DNA of 51,227 nt from Zygnema cylindricum (lineage: Eukaryota; Streptophyta; Zygnematophyceae; Zygnematales; Zygnemataceae). The stretch covers positions 79,574 to 130,800 of the forward strand of contig JBBHKE010001698.1 in NCBI GenBank assembly GCA_037447655.1. Reading direction: 5' to 3'. Below are positions 41,413-51,227 of this stretch, in pieces. The translations under genes were made by a program, and so were the position numbers. The notes under the pieces were generated by a model that made no database searches, was not told the origin of the DNA, and saw nothing but the letters and a program-made list of their open reading frames with translations. Positions within the stretch are counted from its first letter, which is position 1, and each line of letters starts with the position of its first letter.

Positions 41413-44400
41413 CCTCCCGGATTGCCCGCCGGATATCCTGGAGAGCCGTTGGAGCCTGGGGCCCCCCCTGGGGAGTGGGCTGGCGGGGGTGGTGAGGCTG
41501 GCGGAGGAGGTGGACTCGGGGAGGCTTTGCGCGTGTAAATCCATCGCTAAAGACAAAATAAATGTACGGAATGTACGGAGGGATGGGTGGGATTTTTTTT
41601 GGATTTTTTGGGATTTTTTTGGGATTTTTTTGGATTTTTTTGGGATTTTTTTGGGGTTTTTTTTTGATTTTTTGGGATTTTGTTTGGGAGGAGGTGGACT
41701 CGGGAAGGTTTTGCACGTGTAATAACGTCGCTAAAGACAAAATAAATGTACGGGGTGTACGGAAAGGGGGGATGTACGGAGGGAGTGTGTGGGAAATTTG
41801 CTGAATTTTTTTTTTTTTTTTTTTTGGATTTTGCTGGATTTTTTTGGAATTCTTTTTGGGAGGCGTGAAAGACTATCGCTAAAGACAAAATAAATGTACG
41901 GAAATTTTACGGAAGGGGAAGAATGTACATTTTTTACAATTTTTTACGGAAGGGATTTTGTGGGATTTTTCTTTGATTGTTTTTTTTTTTGGATTTTTGT
42001 TCTTTTGGGAATTTTTGGATTTTGTTTTTTTTTGGGAATTTTTGGATTTTGTTTTTTTTTGGGAATTTTTGGGTTTTGTTTTTTTTTTGGGGATTTTTGG
42101 ATTTTGTTTTTTTTTGGGAATTTTTTGATTTTGTTTTTTTTTCGAGAATTTTTGGATTTTGTTTTTTTTTGGGAATTTTTTGATTTTTTTTTGGGGGGGG
42201 GGTTATTTTGGGAGGAGATTTTTGGGCGGGAAAATCTGTCGCAAAAGACAAAATAGTTGTACGGAATTCACATAATGCACAAATAGTTTGGCAGTATCTG
42301 GTGTACGGAATGTTCGGAGGCAGTGTCTGGGAATTTGGTGTGAATTTTCTGGAATTCTTTTTTTGAGGAAAATCTGGAGGGGGGGGAAGGGGTGGGAGGA
42401 GGGGAGTGGCACTAAGGACAAAACTAATGTACGGAGAATGGAAATTTGGCAGTTTGTGGGAATGTGGAGAGAAAGGGAACTGGGAATTAGGGAGGGGAAA
42501 GAATGAAAAAGGGAGGAGGGTAGGGAGGGAGGGAGGAGGAGGAAAAGGAGTGAGGGAGGGAAGCCGAGAGGGAGGGACAAGAAGAGGGAGTGGGAGAGGG
42601 AAAGGGAGAGGGAGAGGGAGAGGGCGAGGGAGAGGGAGAGGGAGAGGGAGAGGGAGAGGGAGAGGGAGAGGGCGAGGGCTGAGGGCGAGGGAGAGGGAGA
42701 GGGAGAGGGAGAGGGAGAGGGAAAGGGAGAGGGAGAGGGAGAAGGAGAAGGAGAAGAAGAGGGTGTACATAAAAAATTCAAAAAAGTACAAAAAAAAACA
42801 AGAAAAAACTCCAAAAAAAACAAAGAAATAAAAAAAGAACAAACACACAAAAAAAAAATAAAAAATCCAAATAAATCCCCTCTCCCCCCCCCTCCCCCCC
42901 GAAAACTCACCCTCCCTTCCCCCTCCCCCCCCCCCCCTCCAGAAAGTCATAACTCCCACGGAACTGAGAGCGGAAATCCGTTCCATGCAGTCCGTTGCCG
43001 GTCACGGAAATGTGGTTCAGTTAAGGGGGCTCTATGAGGACCGTACATCCGTACACCTTATTTTGGACTTATGTGCGGGAGGAGATCTGTACGGATACAT
43101 AAGGGGGAGGAGGAGGCTGGGGGAGAAGGAGGCGGCGAGGATTTTTAGGTGGGTTTTGGGGGGGGGGAGAGGGGGAGAGGGAGGGGGAGGGAGAGGATAT
43201 TGGGTTTTTTTTTCAGGGGGAGCGGGAGGGAAAGGGGGAGAGAGAAGGCCACGTAATGTAGCGTGGATATCTGTATACTTTTTTATATTCATTGTTATGG
43301 AATTTTTTTCTTTTTGGAAAAGGGCTAATCAGTTTCTAAATCTAAATTATTGGGTTATTTATTTATTTTTTTTTTTTTTTTTTTTACTTTTATAGTAGGT
43401 TTTTCAATTATTAGAGTGGATAAAATTTTGTCATAAAAATTATAAGAAACCAAAAACTATAGTAATTTTTTTTATTTACCACCATAATTAGTGTTGACAA
43501 TTTTCCATCCTTTAAGACCGTTAATTAGTAGGAATAATAATCTTTTTTTTTTGGTTTTCTCACAAGAATTAAAGTGGATATTTTTTTCTCTTAATCCGTA
43601 AAAAAGTTAATGAGGATAAAAAATCTAGATTGTCACCATGTCTCTCCAAAATAAAATATAAGTTTTTTTTTTTCTTTTCCTTTCATACCCTTTTTTGCTT
43701 TTTTTTTTTTTTTTCTTTCCAATTTAGTATGTTCAATTAGTATGTATTTTATATTTTATAATGACACAAGAATTAGAGTGGATAAAACTTTGTCCATGTC
43801 ATTTCAAATTCAAATTTAGGGTTGGAGAATTTTGAAAAGGCTTTACTATAATTAGTGTGGATAAGCTTTGATCCGTCAAGTACCATAATTATGTGGATTA
43901 GAGTTTGGTAACGTCACGGCTTATTATGACTCGGTGAGAAAAGGACAAAAAAACCGATCGACAGCTAGTGGACAGTGACGCTGACACATGTAGCGGTTCC
44001 GCACGTGCGCAGAATCAAAGCCGGCAATAACGTAAAAAACAAACAGAAAAACGACAAAATATCGTGTGCAATAATTGTCCTTTTTTTATTTTTGTCGTCC
44101 CGGAATATGCGGGTCAATGATTACTTCATTAAAGTCTAAGCGGCCAGAGAAATTTTTGTCGTTTGTAACAATTTGGCATGGGTTTGTATAGTTTTGTCTT
44201 ATTGGATTTTATTTCATTCGATTCTACGCGTGTGGATCGTTAAAGTTTCCAAAGTTCAAACCGTCATGTTTTTGTCGTATTATATCGTTATTCTGACATG
44301 CTAATTTTTGTTGTTTTGTTTTGATGTTTATACCGAAAATAGAGTGGATAGGTCTCTTGGCAGCGGATTATAATCCGTTTCACTGTCGTATCTACAGCTT

Positions 44401-47400
44401 GAATCTCGAATAATCTTGATTTTTTGTCTTTTTGTGCTCCTTACGGTTTGAAGCGGCGTAACAAACACCGACAATTTTATTTTTGTTCGGTTTTACAGTT
44501 GTATCTCCTGTACTTTTACGTACGGTAATGTACGGATTCACCTAAATACAGGAGACCTAAAGCTGAACTAGTAACGAGTATAAGGACAAAACAGCTGCCG
44601 CCTTTTGACAAGCTAATTTGTTTTAACGTTTTATACTTTATTTCGTTTGATGCTATTATATTCTGTCCGATGGTATTAAATTGTATTGTATTTGATCATA
44701 TTTTATTTTATTTTATTTATGGTATTATACTGTATTTTATTTAATCGTAGTATATTATTTTTTGTTTAATGGTAGTATATTGTATTTTGTTTGATGATAT
44801 TATATTTTATTTAATTTTAATGGTATTATATTGTATTTTATTCGATCGTACTATATTTTATTTCGTTTGGATCGTTCAGGCAAGTTGCGTCGGCCATCGA
44901 CCATTGTCACAAAAGGAACGTTTTGCATCGCGACATAAAACCGGAAAATATTCTGCTCGGCGGAAGGACCACAAATTTGGACGGAACGCAAACGCCAAAC
45001 GTAAAACTGGCGGATTTCGGTCTCGCCTTACGACTCAAGTCCGGACAAAAAGTAAAAGGACGAGCGGGAAGTGCGGCGTACATGGCGCCGGAAGTTGTGG
45101 CGGACCGGGAGTACGGATTTGAGGCGGATGTGTGGAGTCTCGGCGTCGCGCTTTACATCGCGCTTTCAGGTACGGAAATGTACGGCTATATGTGGACTTG
45201 TACGGACATGTATGAATATGTACGGATATGTCTAGATACATATGTAAATAGAAAATGTGCAAATATGGAGCGAACGCGGTTCGAAAAATAGCGCCGCATG
45301 AAAAAACTGTGTGCCGATATTCGATATGCGAATCTGTGACCAAAAATGACTAAGCGCGTATCGTATCGTATCGGAAACGCGATATTTTCGACAGGAACAG
45401 ACAAAAAGGCTAAGTAAAACGTAAAAACCTTTCAATAAGTCCTACTCTATTTCATGTTACCATCTATTACAATACAATGCACATCTTTATTAGGAGGATT
45501 TTATTAGTGTTGAACTCTCTAAAACGCGGTTTTATGTTATAAGCAGTAAGTGTTAATTTTATTTTTGCCGATTGACCTCAAATTCGGGGATATAATGGAA
45601 ATTAAAGTTTCAGTATATCCCAATCGTTCATCTTGATAAAACGATGGTATTTTATCTTTATTTAAATAGAATGTCGTAGTAGATTTGTACTCTTAAATTT
45701 CAAATTTCAACCCTATTAATGTTTATCCTATTCAGCCGCGGTCCACGCGTCGGCCCATAGTGGCGTCGAGAAAATCTCTCTGTGACGATTATAACGCGAA
45801 ATAGAGTTGATAAAATAAATAATAATATAAATTTTTTGTTTCTAGGAACTCGGATGATTTACCATCATGCTTTCTTAAAAAAAAAGTTTTAACTATATTA
45901 TCATCAAATAGGTTTCAAATTAGATGTGAATAATTTAGTTTGATTATAGAGTAATTACACTATCAAAGATTTATTTGTACAGTTTTTTGGGGTAAATTTA
46001 CGTGCCAATTGGGCTACACCCGGTAGGACTTAATTTCATATCAGTGTAATTTCCTTCAATTTCTTTGATGTAATGATAAAGTTAAAAATTTACAATCGTA
46101 TGATAAAACACAACCGTAGGATTTCCTCATATTCGAATTACGAAAGGACGTGTATACACATGCACGAATAGGTTAAAATATGTGAGAATGTGCCGTAAGA
46201 ACCAGTATTTTGAATCATTAACAATTATTTCCTGAAATAGTACAAAAGGTATTTTGCCTAAAACTAAAATAGTCTAAAAATTATAATCGTGGCAGTTTCA
46301 ACAACTAAAATAAAATAAAAAATCCTTCGTAAATTCGAACGATAGAAAAATACCTTGTGTATTACAGTATATTTTGCTTCTTTACCCATGACATTGACAT
46401 ACAATGACTTTTCCTATAAAGTTTACTTCTGTCGAGACCTAGCGCATTATGTTTTTTTAGTATAATAACGTTTTAAGAGCTTTGCGTTTTTTTAGTATGA
46501 GCATTACGTTTTTTTAGTACAATAACGTTTTTAGAGCTTAACGTGTTTTTGTTGGTTGGTTCTTAGAATCGAGGCATGACACTATTAAGCTTAATTTTTG
46601 ACAAACTTACATCGCTCAATTTTGGGGATTTTGACCTTTTTGATTGAAACTGATTAATAGTTGGGTTACAGGCTTGCCTATTTCGACCGTGAAGTAGTGA
46701 TTTTGTCGAAAATTATTTGATATTCGAGTGAGATAATTATTTGTCCAAACCTAAAATCAGAATATAAAAATTTTAGGATTCTATGCGGTTGATGATATTG
46801 AATAGTTGCAAAGAAGTTCTTCAGTTGTGTTTCCACAGTTTATACATAATCGTATCAGCTGTAGTTTTATATTTGATTTTTATTTTTTTGTTTTTTTCGT
46901 ACGGGGACCAAACAATGTACAAACATTGACTAGTACGCAATTTCCAAACGTAAAACCATATGCTACAAGGTTTTGCCACGGCTAACGAAAAATGTTAATA
47001 GAGCTTTCTTTGTCTTAAACTTTAGCTAAGTTGATAGCTTATGTGTTAATAGCTTTTTTGCTTTTATTATTATTATAATTATGTATAATTTTTTTTGTGT
47101 TAATAGCTTATGTTTTGTCACACGTGTGCAGGATTTATGCCCTTTTGGGGACGCGACGACGAGGAAATCTTTGCGAGTATCAGTTGCAAGGATCCAGATT
47201 TCAAGCATCAACCGTGGCCGTCGATTTCTGAAGATGCAAAAGATCTCGTCAAATGGATGCTCACGACCAACCCTAAACATCGAGCCACAGCATCGGACGT
47301 TCTCAGCCACTCGTGGATTAAAAAAAACTGTGCGATGGCTTTATCCCATAGGTCACAAGGACCTTCACGGTCGTCCTCTATCGAACCATTTCAACCTCTC

Positions 47401-48393
47401 CCCGATTCACCAACATCAAGTCACAACCAGTACAGTAATTACGGGCCGACCACGGAGGAGTACATGGAACGGTCGGCAGTTCAGTCAAAATCCGTTCGGA
47501 GCCGGAGAGTTGGGAATCGTCGGAATTCCGTTGACTTGCAACGGGTAACGGAAAGTCAGCAAGTTCCGCTCCGTCCACAAAGAACGTCCGTTCCACAAGA
47601 TTCACATCCCACGGTTTCTATGGAACCGCGACGAACTTCCATAGTAATTCCTCCGAGAATTGCGGTTGAATTTGGGTTCAATATTGAAGATCAAACTTCA
47701 TCTTCACAAACCAAATTGACTCCTCGCACGAGTCCCAAAGATTCTTCGATTTTGACATCATCCAATCAACATTCGAAACATTCAAATCCTCACTATTTGG
47801 AAATTAACGAACCTAACGAACCAATGATAAGAGTCCAATTGCCCAATGGGACCATACACCATGTGTCACCACCTGCTTCCAAACCTTCGTCTCGTACAAG
47901 CTCGCAGATTTTGGATTTTATGGAGTCAAATGGACCAATCAGAAGCGCCCAATTTCCTTCGTCTCCCGCACGTCAGATTTCACCACCGACAAATCCCAGA
48001 CCTCTTTCCCATACCGGATCCCAACACCTGGATTTTGTCGAATCTAACGGACCAATCCGGTGCCAGATTCCCTCGTCTCCCAATCGACAAATCTCGCCGA
48101 CATCACATTCGAGACTTCTCTCCAGTACAGGATCTAAGATTTTAGATTTTGTCGAATCAAATGGTCCAATGAGAAGCCAAATGGATTTTCAAGTAGATAC
48201 GAAGCAAAGTACGACGAACTATTCAAAGTATTATCTTGAGCCGGAGGAGGAATCAAATCTAGAAGTACAGGTGTCAAATTTGCATCTCGATTCGGTCGCG
48301 ACAAGTGGACCAGTAAAAGAAAATCTTCTTTCCCAAGGAAGTATTATTTGGGGATTGATTACGGCCAAAAAACTAGGCAAAATTAGAAAGTGA
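41402..48393 (+). CDS. CDPK/SnRK-superfamily Ser/Thr kinase, PEPKR-like, no EF hands
   Basis: Seen: exons (5' limit open)-41563, 42943-43148, 44880-45169 and 47132-48393 join in phase. Order: DILESRWSLGPPLGSGLAGVV (glycine loop), CACKSIAKDKIN with the ATP Lys, [43 protein letters not shown] (44926-), LADFGLAL (45007-), GSAAYMAPEV, ADVWSLG, SGFMPFWG, HRATASDVLSHSWI, then a ~250-residue Ser/Pro-rich tail ending in TGA. Known: the domain is of the calcium-dependent/SnRK type; absence of EF hands plus a long tail fits the PEP carboxylase kinase-related group (PEPKR1/2). A CRK-type kinase is less likely. Odd: no ATG exists in the kinase frame upstream across a C-rich tract; ATGs at 41043, 41145 and 41199 are in another frame, so a homopolymer indel or an upstream exon is likely. 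The tail contains 38-39-residue repeats. It lies head-to-tail after Aurora and convergent with TAF10. Confidence 0.9.
41504..42435 (+). repeat. Five copies of the kinase exon 1 end plus donor
   Basis: The exon end (GAGGAGGTGGACTCGGG..., CGCTAAAGACAAAATAAAT) and donor GTACGG at 41504-41570 recur in intron 1 at 41688-41753, 41858-41901, 42211-42264 and 42394-42435. Copies become shorter and more diverged with distance. Each keeps AAGACAAAAT- or AAGGACAAAAC-like sequence followed by a GTACGG donor. Confidence 0.9.
42007..42190 (+). repeat. ~27-bp tandem repeat in kinase intron 1
   Basis: Seven copies of GGGAATTTTTGGATTTTG + TTTTTTTTT. Confidence 0.9.
42578..42762 (+). repeat. GGGAGA hexamer array in kinase intron 1
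   Basis: About 30 copies of GGGAGA with GGGCGA variants. Confidence 0.9.
43149..44637 (+). other. Kinase intron 2, AT-rich, with dispersed TTAGTGTGGATAA words
   Basis: No exon. Words like ATAATTAGTGTGGATAA or GAATTAGAGTGGATAAA recur at about 43410, 43482, 43566, 43768, 43849, 43888 and 44338, often with TTTGTCC nearby. Confidence 0.5.
44638..44870 (+). repeat. AT-rich tandem repeat before kinase exon 3
   Basis: About seven imperfect units of roughly 33 bp like TGGTATTATATTGTATTTTA + TTTGATCG, running up to the exon 3 acceptor. Confidence 0.8.
45170..47131 (+). other. Kinase intron 3
   Basis: 1.96 kb without an exon. It begins with four GTACGG-type words within 60 bp (45170-45230). Tandem GCATTACGTTTTTTTAGTA-like repeats lie near 46440-46540, and GTTAATAGCTTATG-like repeats at 46995-47112 reach the acceptor. 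Confidence 0.5.
47790..48185 (+). repeat. Coding repeats in the kinase tail
   Basis: The segment LDFVESNGPIRS with flanking SPxRQISP and SxTGS recurs with 114-117-nt spacing (about 47795 diverged, 47911, 48028, 48142). This gives three clear copies and one diverged copy of 38-39 residues inside the open reading frame. Confidence 0.85.
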
Positions 48394-49860
48394 TACACAA
48401 AGAAAGAAAGAAAAAGAAACTGAAGTAAAAGTCTCCATACTACTTGTGTCAGTCATTTTTTTTTTAATACATGTTTTAACCAAGTTATGTTGTTGTTTTC
48501 TTTAGAACTTAGAAGCTAAATTTAGGAAAATTTATCTCTTTTTACATTTGATTATACGCCATTCAAGTTTGTCTAAAAAGTGGTTTTTAGTATTAATCCC
48601 GTCTCGCGTAAAGTTATAAAAATGTACTTAGCAATGTTGAAAAAACTTACTGTTGAAAAAATTCCCACACAATTGTTGGACCCATGTTTTTTTTTTTTAA
48701 ATGGTGATATATTCCCCTTGTTTCATATACTTTTTTTGCAAAATTCAACATCCTTCATGGTTTTGACACTTTTTAATCAAGCATTGGACAACACATTTCT
48801 TTCACACATTACACAATTCATTTTTTTTTCACCCTTTTTTTTCACACATTTGTTTTCATTTCTCCTTTGACTTCAAAATCACAATCTCTACATTTCTATT
48901 AAACAATCTCTTAAGTACTGAATCTAGGTACTTATACTTTATTAAAAAGTAAACACTAAGTACAATTTTTAATTTTCTATTTAGTACTAAACGGACCAAA
49001 AAATGGAACCATGATAATAGTATACACAAAACTTGAGGTATTTCATACCAATAAAAAGCCTTCGTACTTCACTAACTTTTAATATTGCTTTATCAGATTT
49101 CAATTCCTCTATTTTAAGGAGGAAGGATAGAAAGCCAGAATTTAAGTGCAAAAGTTTTTTTACAAAGCATTTTAATAAGAGTATTAGCTATTGCAAAAAT
49201 GACTCGAGTATGCAGTGAAGTTTTATTGCAAGAAAAACTAAGTAGATTTAGTACAACAAGAGAACCAACTATTATCATTATTATCGTCAACTTCCTAATC
49301 ATCCTAATTACCATCATTATTAGTTTATCGAAATTATGATAGGTAATGTTTTATCGAAATTTTTACTAAACTTTGACTATCCTAATTTATCATAATTATC
49401 ACAATTATCATTTTTGCCCTATTTCTGAAATTCATCGCAATAATTGTAATTCATATTTGTCATTATCGCTTTGTCCCTCTCATCATTAAAAAAAAGACAA
49501 AATTATCGATTTGAACAAACAATTCTCATATTTGAATATCCATTGACATATCGAAAAACAAAGTTTAAGAAAACCGTTTTTGCGATGGTACTTTTCATTT
49601 GTTTATAACGATAAAATTCAAATGTCACAAAACAATAAAATGAATAAACAAATAACGAGTCTTGTGAAACCCAACAAACCTCAATACTATACAACCAATT
49701 TCTTTTTGATACATGTATTAAAATTCCCCTAATTCTTATAGAACAAAATGTAACCAATCCCTATTGAAAAATTAAAATGACATGCTTGTTGACAAATGCA
49801 AATTCTTGAACCAAATTTTCAATTTCTCATTTTACTTTATCCACACTAATTTGTCTTTTC
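48394..49860. other. Intergenic region between convergent kinase and TAF10 genes
   Basis: Very AT-rich, presumably holding both 3' UTRs. ATTATCATTATTATCGTCAA-type imperfect repeats lie near 49270-49460. No exon seen. Confidence 0.45.
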
Positions 49861-50938
49861 TCACTTTTTTTGTGGAGAATCTTTAGCGACGGAAGAGTCT
49901 CCCGGAGGACCTCCACCATCGACAAAATATTCGGCTCGAGCGACGTTTACTCCATACTAGAGGGAGGGAGGGAGGGAGGAAGAGAGAAATGAATAAAAGA
50001 AAAATCAAAGTCAGAATGAGACAAAGAAAAGTAGAAGGAAAAGTTTGACGAATTATTGCAGAAAAGACAAAATATTGTAGGAGTACAAACATGGACAAGA
50101 GTAGCGGAAATAATGATTGCAGGGGGAAAAAGAAGTGTCTGATTCAGTTATAAAGTAATAAAGTAAGTTATATCAAATATTATTGTCGATGTTTTGCAAA
50201 AAAGTAAAAGTTTTTTTGGAAAAAACCTGACGATTTAAAGCAAAAAACTATGCATCACAAACGATCGGATGCAAAAGAATTACGGATTTCTTTGACGATG
50301 TGAAAAACGAGATATAAGAAAATAACAATGGGTAATAATGGGTAAGTACAACTTCTCCTGCAATTAGAGCAAAGTTTTTAGTATTATGCTATTAAAAACT
50401 ATTTATTTTAGTATTTTCAACCTAATTAGGTAGAGGTGATGTGAACGATTTTCGACCGCTTATAAATATAGTTGTTATGAATATTAATATTGATGTTATT
50501 AGCACAAATTTATGCTCAAAGATGAGAAAAAAACCAGCAATGAATTAGTGTTATTAAATGGTGGTTTTGATTTACGTCTCTCTCTCTCTCTCTCTCCCTC
50601 TCTCTCTCTCTCCGTCTCCGTCTCCTTCTCCCTCTGTGTCTTTCTCTCTCTCCCTCTCTGCATGTGTCTTTCTCTCTCTCTCCCGCTCCCTCTCCCTCTC
50701 CCTCTCTCTGTATGTGTATTTCTCTCTCTCTCCCTCTCTGTATGTCTTTCTCTCTCGCTCTCCATCTGCGTCTCCCTTTCTCTCTCCCTCTCTGTAGGTG
50801 TCTTTCTCTCTCTCCCTCTCTCTCCTCAAAAAACTAAAAAAAAGAGGTGGGAAGGGGGGGAGGAGGGAAGGTGAGGAGTCCTCTTACCTCTTTTAAAGCA
50901 AAAGACAAATCTTCCGTTGTCAAAACTAGCCTCTTATC
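49861..50938 (-). CDS. TAF10: TAF10, C-terminal two exons (partial)
   Basis: Seen: minus-strand exons 50938-50888 (17 codons) and 49956-49861 (31 codons plus TGA) join in phase 0. They read DKRLVLTTEDLSFALKE then YGVNVARAEYFVDGGGPPGD and a Lys-rich end. Known: plant TAF10 ends with KDKRLVLTMEDLSKALREYGVN followed by a P-E-Y-F segment. TAF10 is the histone-fold subunit shared by TFIID and SAGA. The visible part covers the last helices of the histone fold and the C-tail. The N-terminal exons are not visible before the right edge of the window (51227), or lie beyond it. The intron is 931 bp and mostly simple repeat. Convergent with the kinase gene at 48393. Confidence 0.85.
50575..50825. repeat. 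Compound CT/CTCCCT microsatellite in the TAF10 intron
   Basis: About 250 bp of TCTCTC with CCCTCTCTGTATGTGTCTTT inserts repeating roughly every 60 bp. Forward and reverse open frames across it are artefacts. Confidence 0.95.
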
Positions 50939-50949
50939 CTGCCGATCCC

Positions 50950-51227
50950 ATTTCCCTTAAAAACCATAATTAGTGTGGCTAATATTTAGACAATTTCCAC
51001 ACGGAAAACTCTCTTTTGAACCAGAATAGGTATGGACTATATGTCGAATGAACTTCGGAGAAAACTGTATGTAACCATAATTAGTGTGGACTTTTAAACT
51101 GAAATTTTCTTTCTGACCTTTTTTTACCACAGTCCGTATAGATTTTTACCTGGAAGACTTCCCCCGGAACTTTATTTAACTTTATTTAACTTTACTTATG
51201 TGGCTTGTACTTAGGAAATTTGAATAA
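50950..51227. other. TAF10 upstream intron sequence to the window edge
   Basis: Two copies of ACCATAATTAGTGTGG occur at about 50965 and 51074. A minus-strand donor-like CTTCCAG-GTAAAA lies near 51153-51147, but I cannot confirm the preceding exon as TAF10. Confidence 0.3.

Noticed and set aside
41934-42986. 350- and 235-codon minus-strand frames, Pro/Ser/Leu-rich
   Set aside because: They lie over GGGAGA and T-rich tandem repeats in an intron of the plus-strand kinase gene.
50499-50874. Arg/Glu- and Ser/Leu-rich frames around 50.5-50.9 kb
   Set aside because: Pure CT/GA microsatellite translation inside the TAF10 intron.

Overview
The window looks like nuclear DNA of a streptophyte (land plant or close algal relative). 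It holds an Aurora kinase of the plant alpha type, a plant-style TAF10 C-terminus, a PEPKR-like kinase without EF hands, an Hrq1 helicase, Ty1/copia remnants, degenerate CCCTAAA tracts and many small TIR elements. Genes are split into many short exons (31-290 nt) by introns up to about 2 kb, with GT-AG ends. I cannot name the species. A 10-N assembly gap lies at 16621-16630 inside a GA microsatellite.

Layout. (1) About 503-10991, minus strand: Hrq1/RecQ-family DNA helicase, 17 exons joining into one 556-codon frame, 3' end off the left edge. Its introns hold TIR elements, a hAT-like element, a fold-back element and simple repeats. (2) 11000-16750: nested TIR elements, a minisatellite, a copia fragment and a tRNA-like SINE. 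(3) 16760-16966, minus: an orphan exon with an acidic SUMO-interaction-like motif, possibly the 5' exon of the helicase gene or of another divergent gene. (4) 19764-25939, plus: complete alpha-Aurora kinase, 8 exons, 296 aa. (5) 26000-41000: gene-poor, with a decayed copia gag, TIR elements nested in one another and a duplicated 0.8-kb segment. (6) About 41402-48393, plus: CDPK/SnRK-superfamily kinase resembling PEPKR1/2, 4 exons, with a repeat-bearing C-terminal tail. (7) 49861-50938, minus: the last two exons of TAF10, convergent with the kinase gene and running off the right edge.

Most striking signal: in three unrelated genes the last bases of an exon, with the splice donor and the first intron bases, are repeated in tandem down the intron. 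The clearest cases are kinase exon 1 (five copies), helicase exon 3 (about 2.5 extra copies) and Aurora exons 2 and 6. This suggests introns here grow by donor-spanning tandem duplication. A second strong signal is the TIR-element family: one copy sits inside a minisatellite, so the empty site can be read directly and shows a TA target duplication. Another copy carries two further transposons (TAA and 8-bp target duplications), giving a readable order of insertion.
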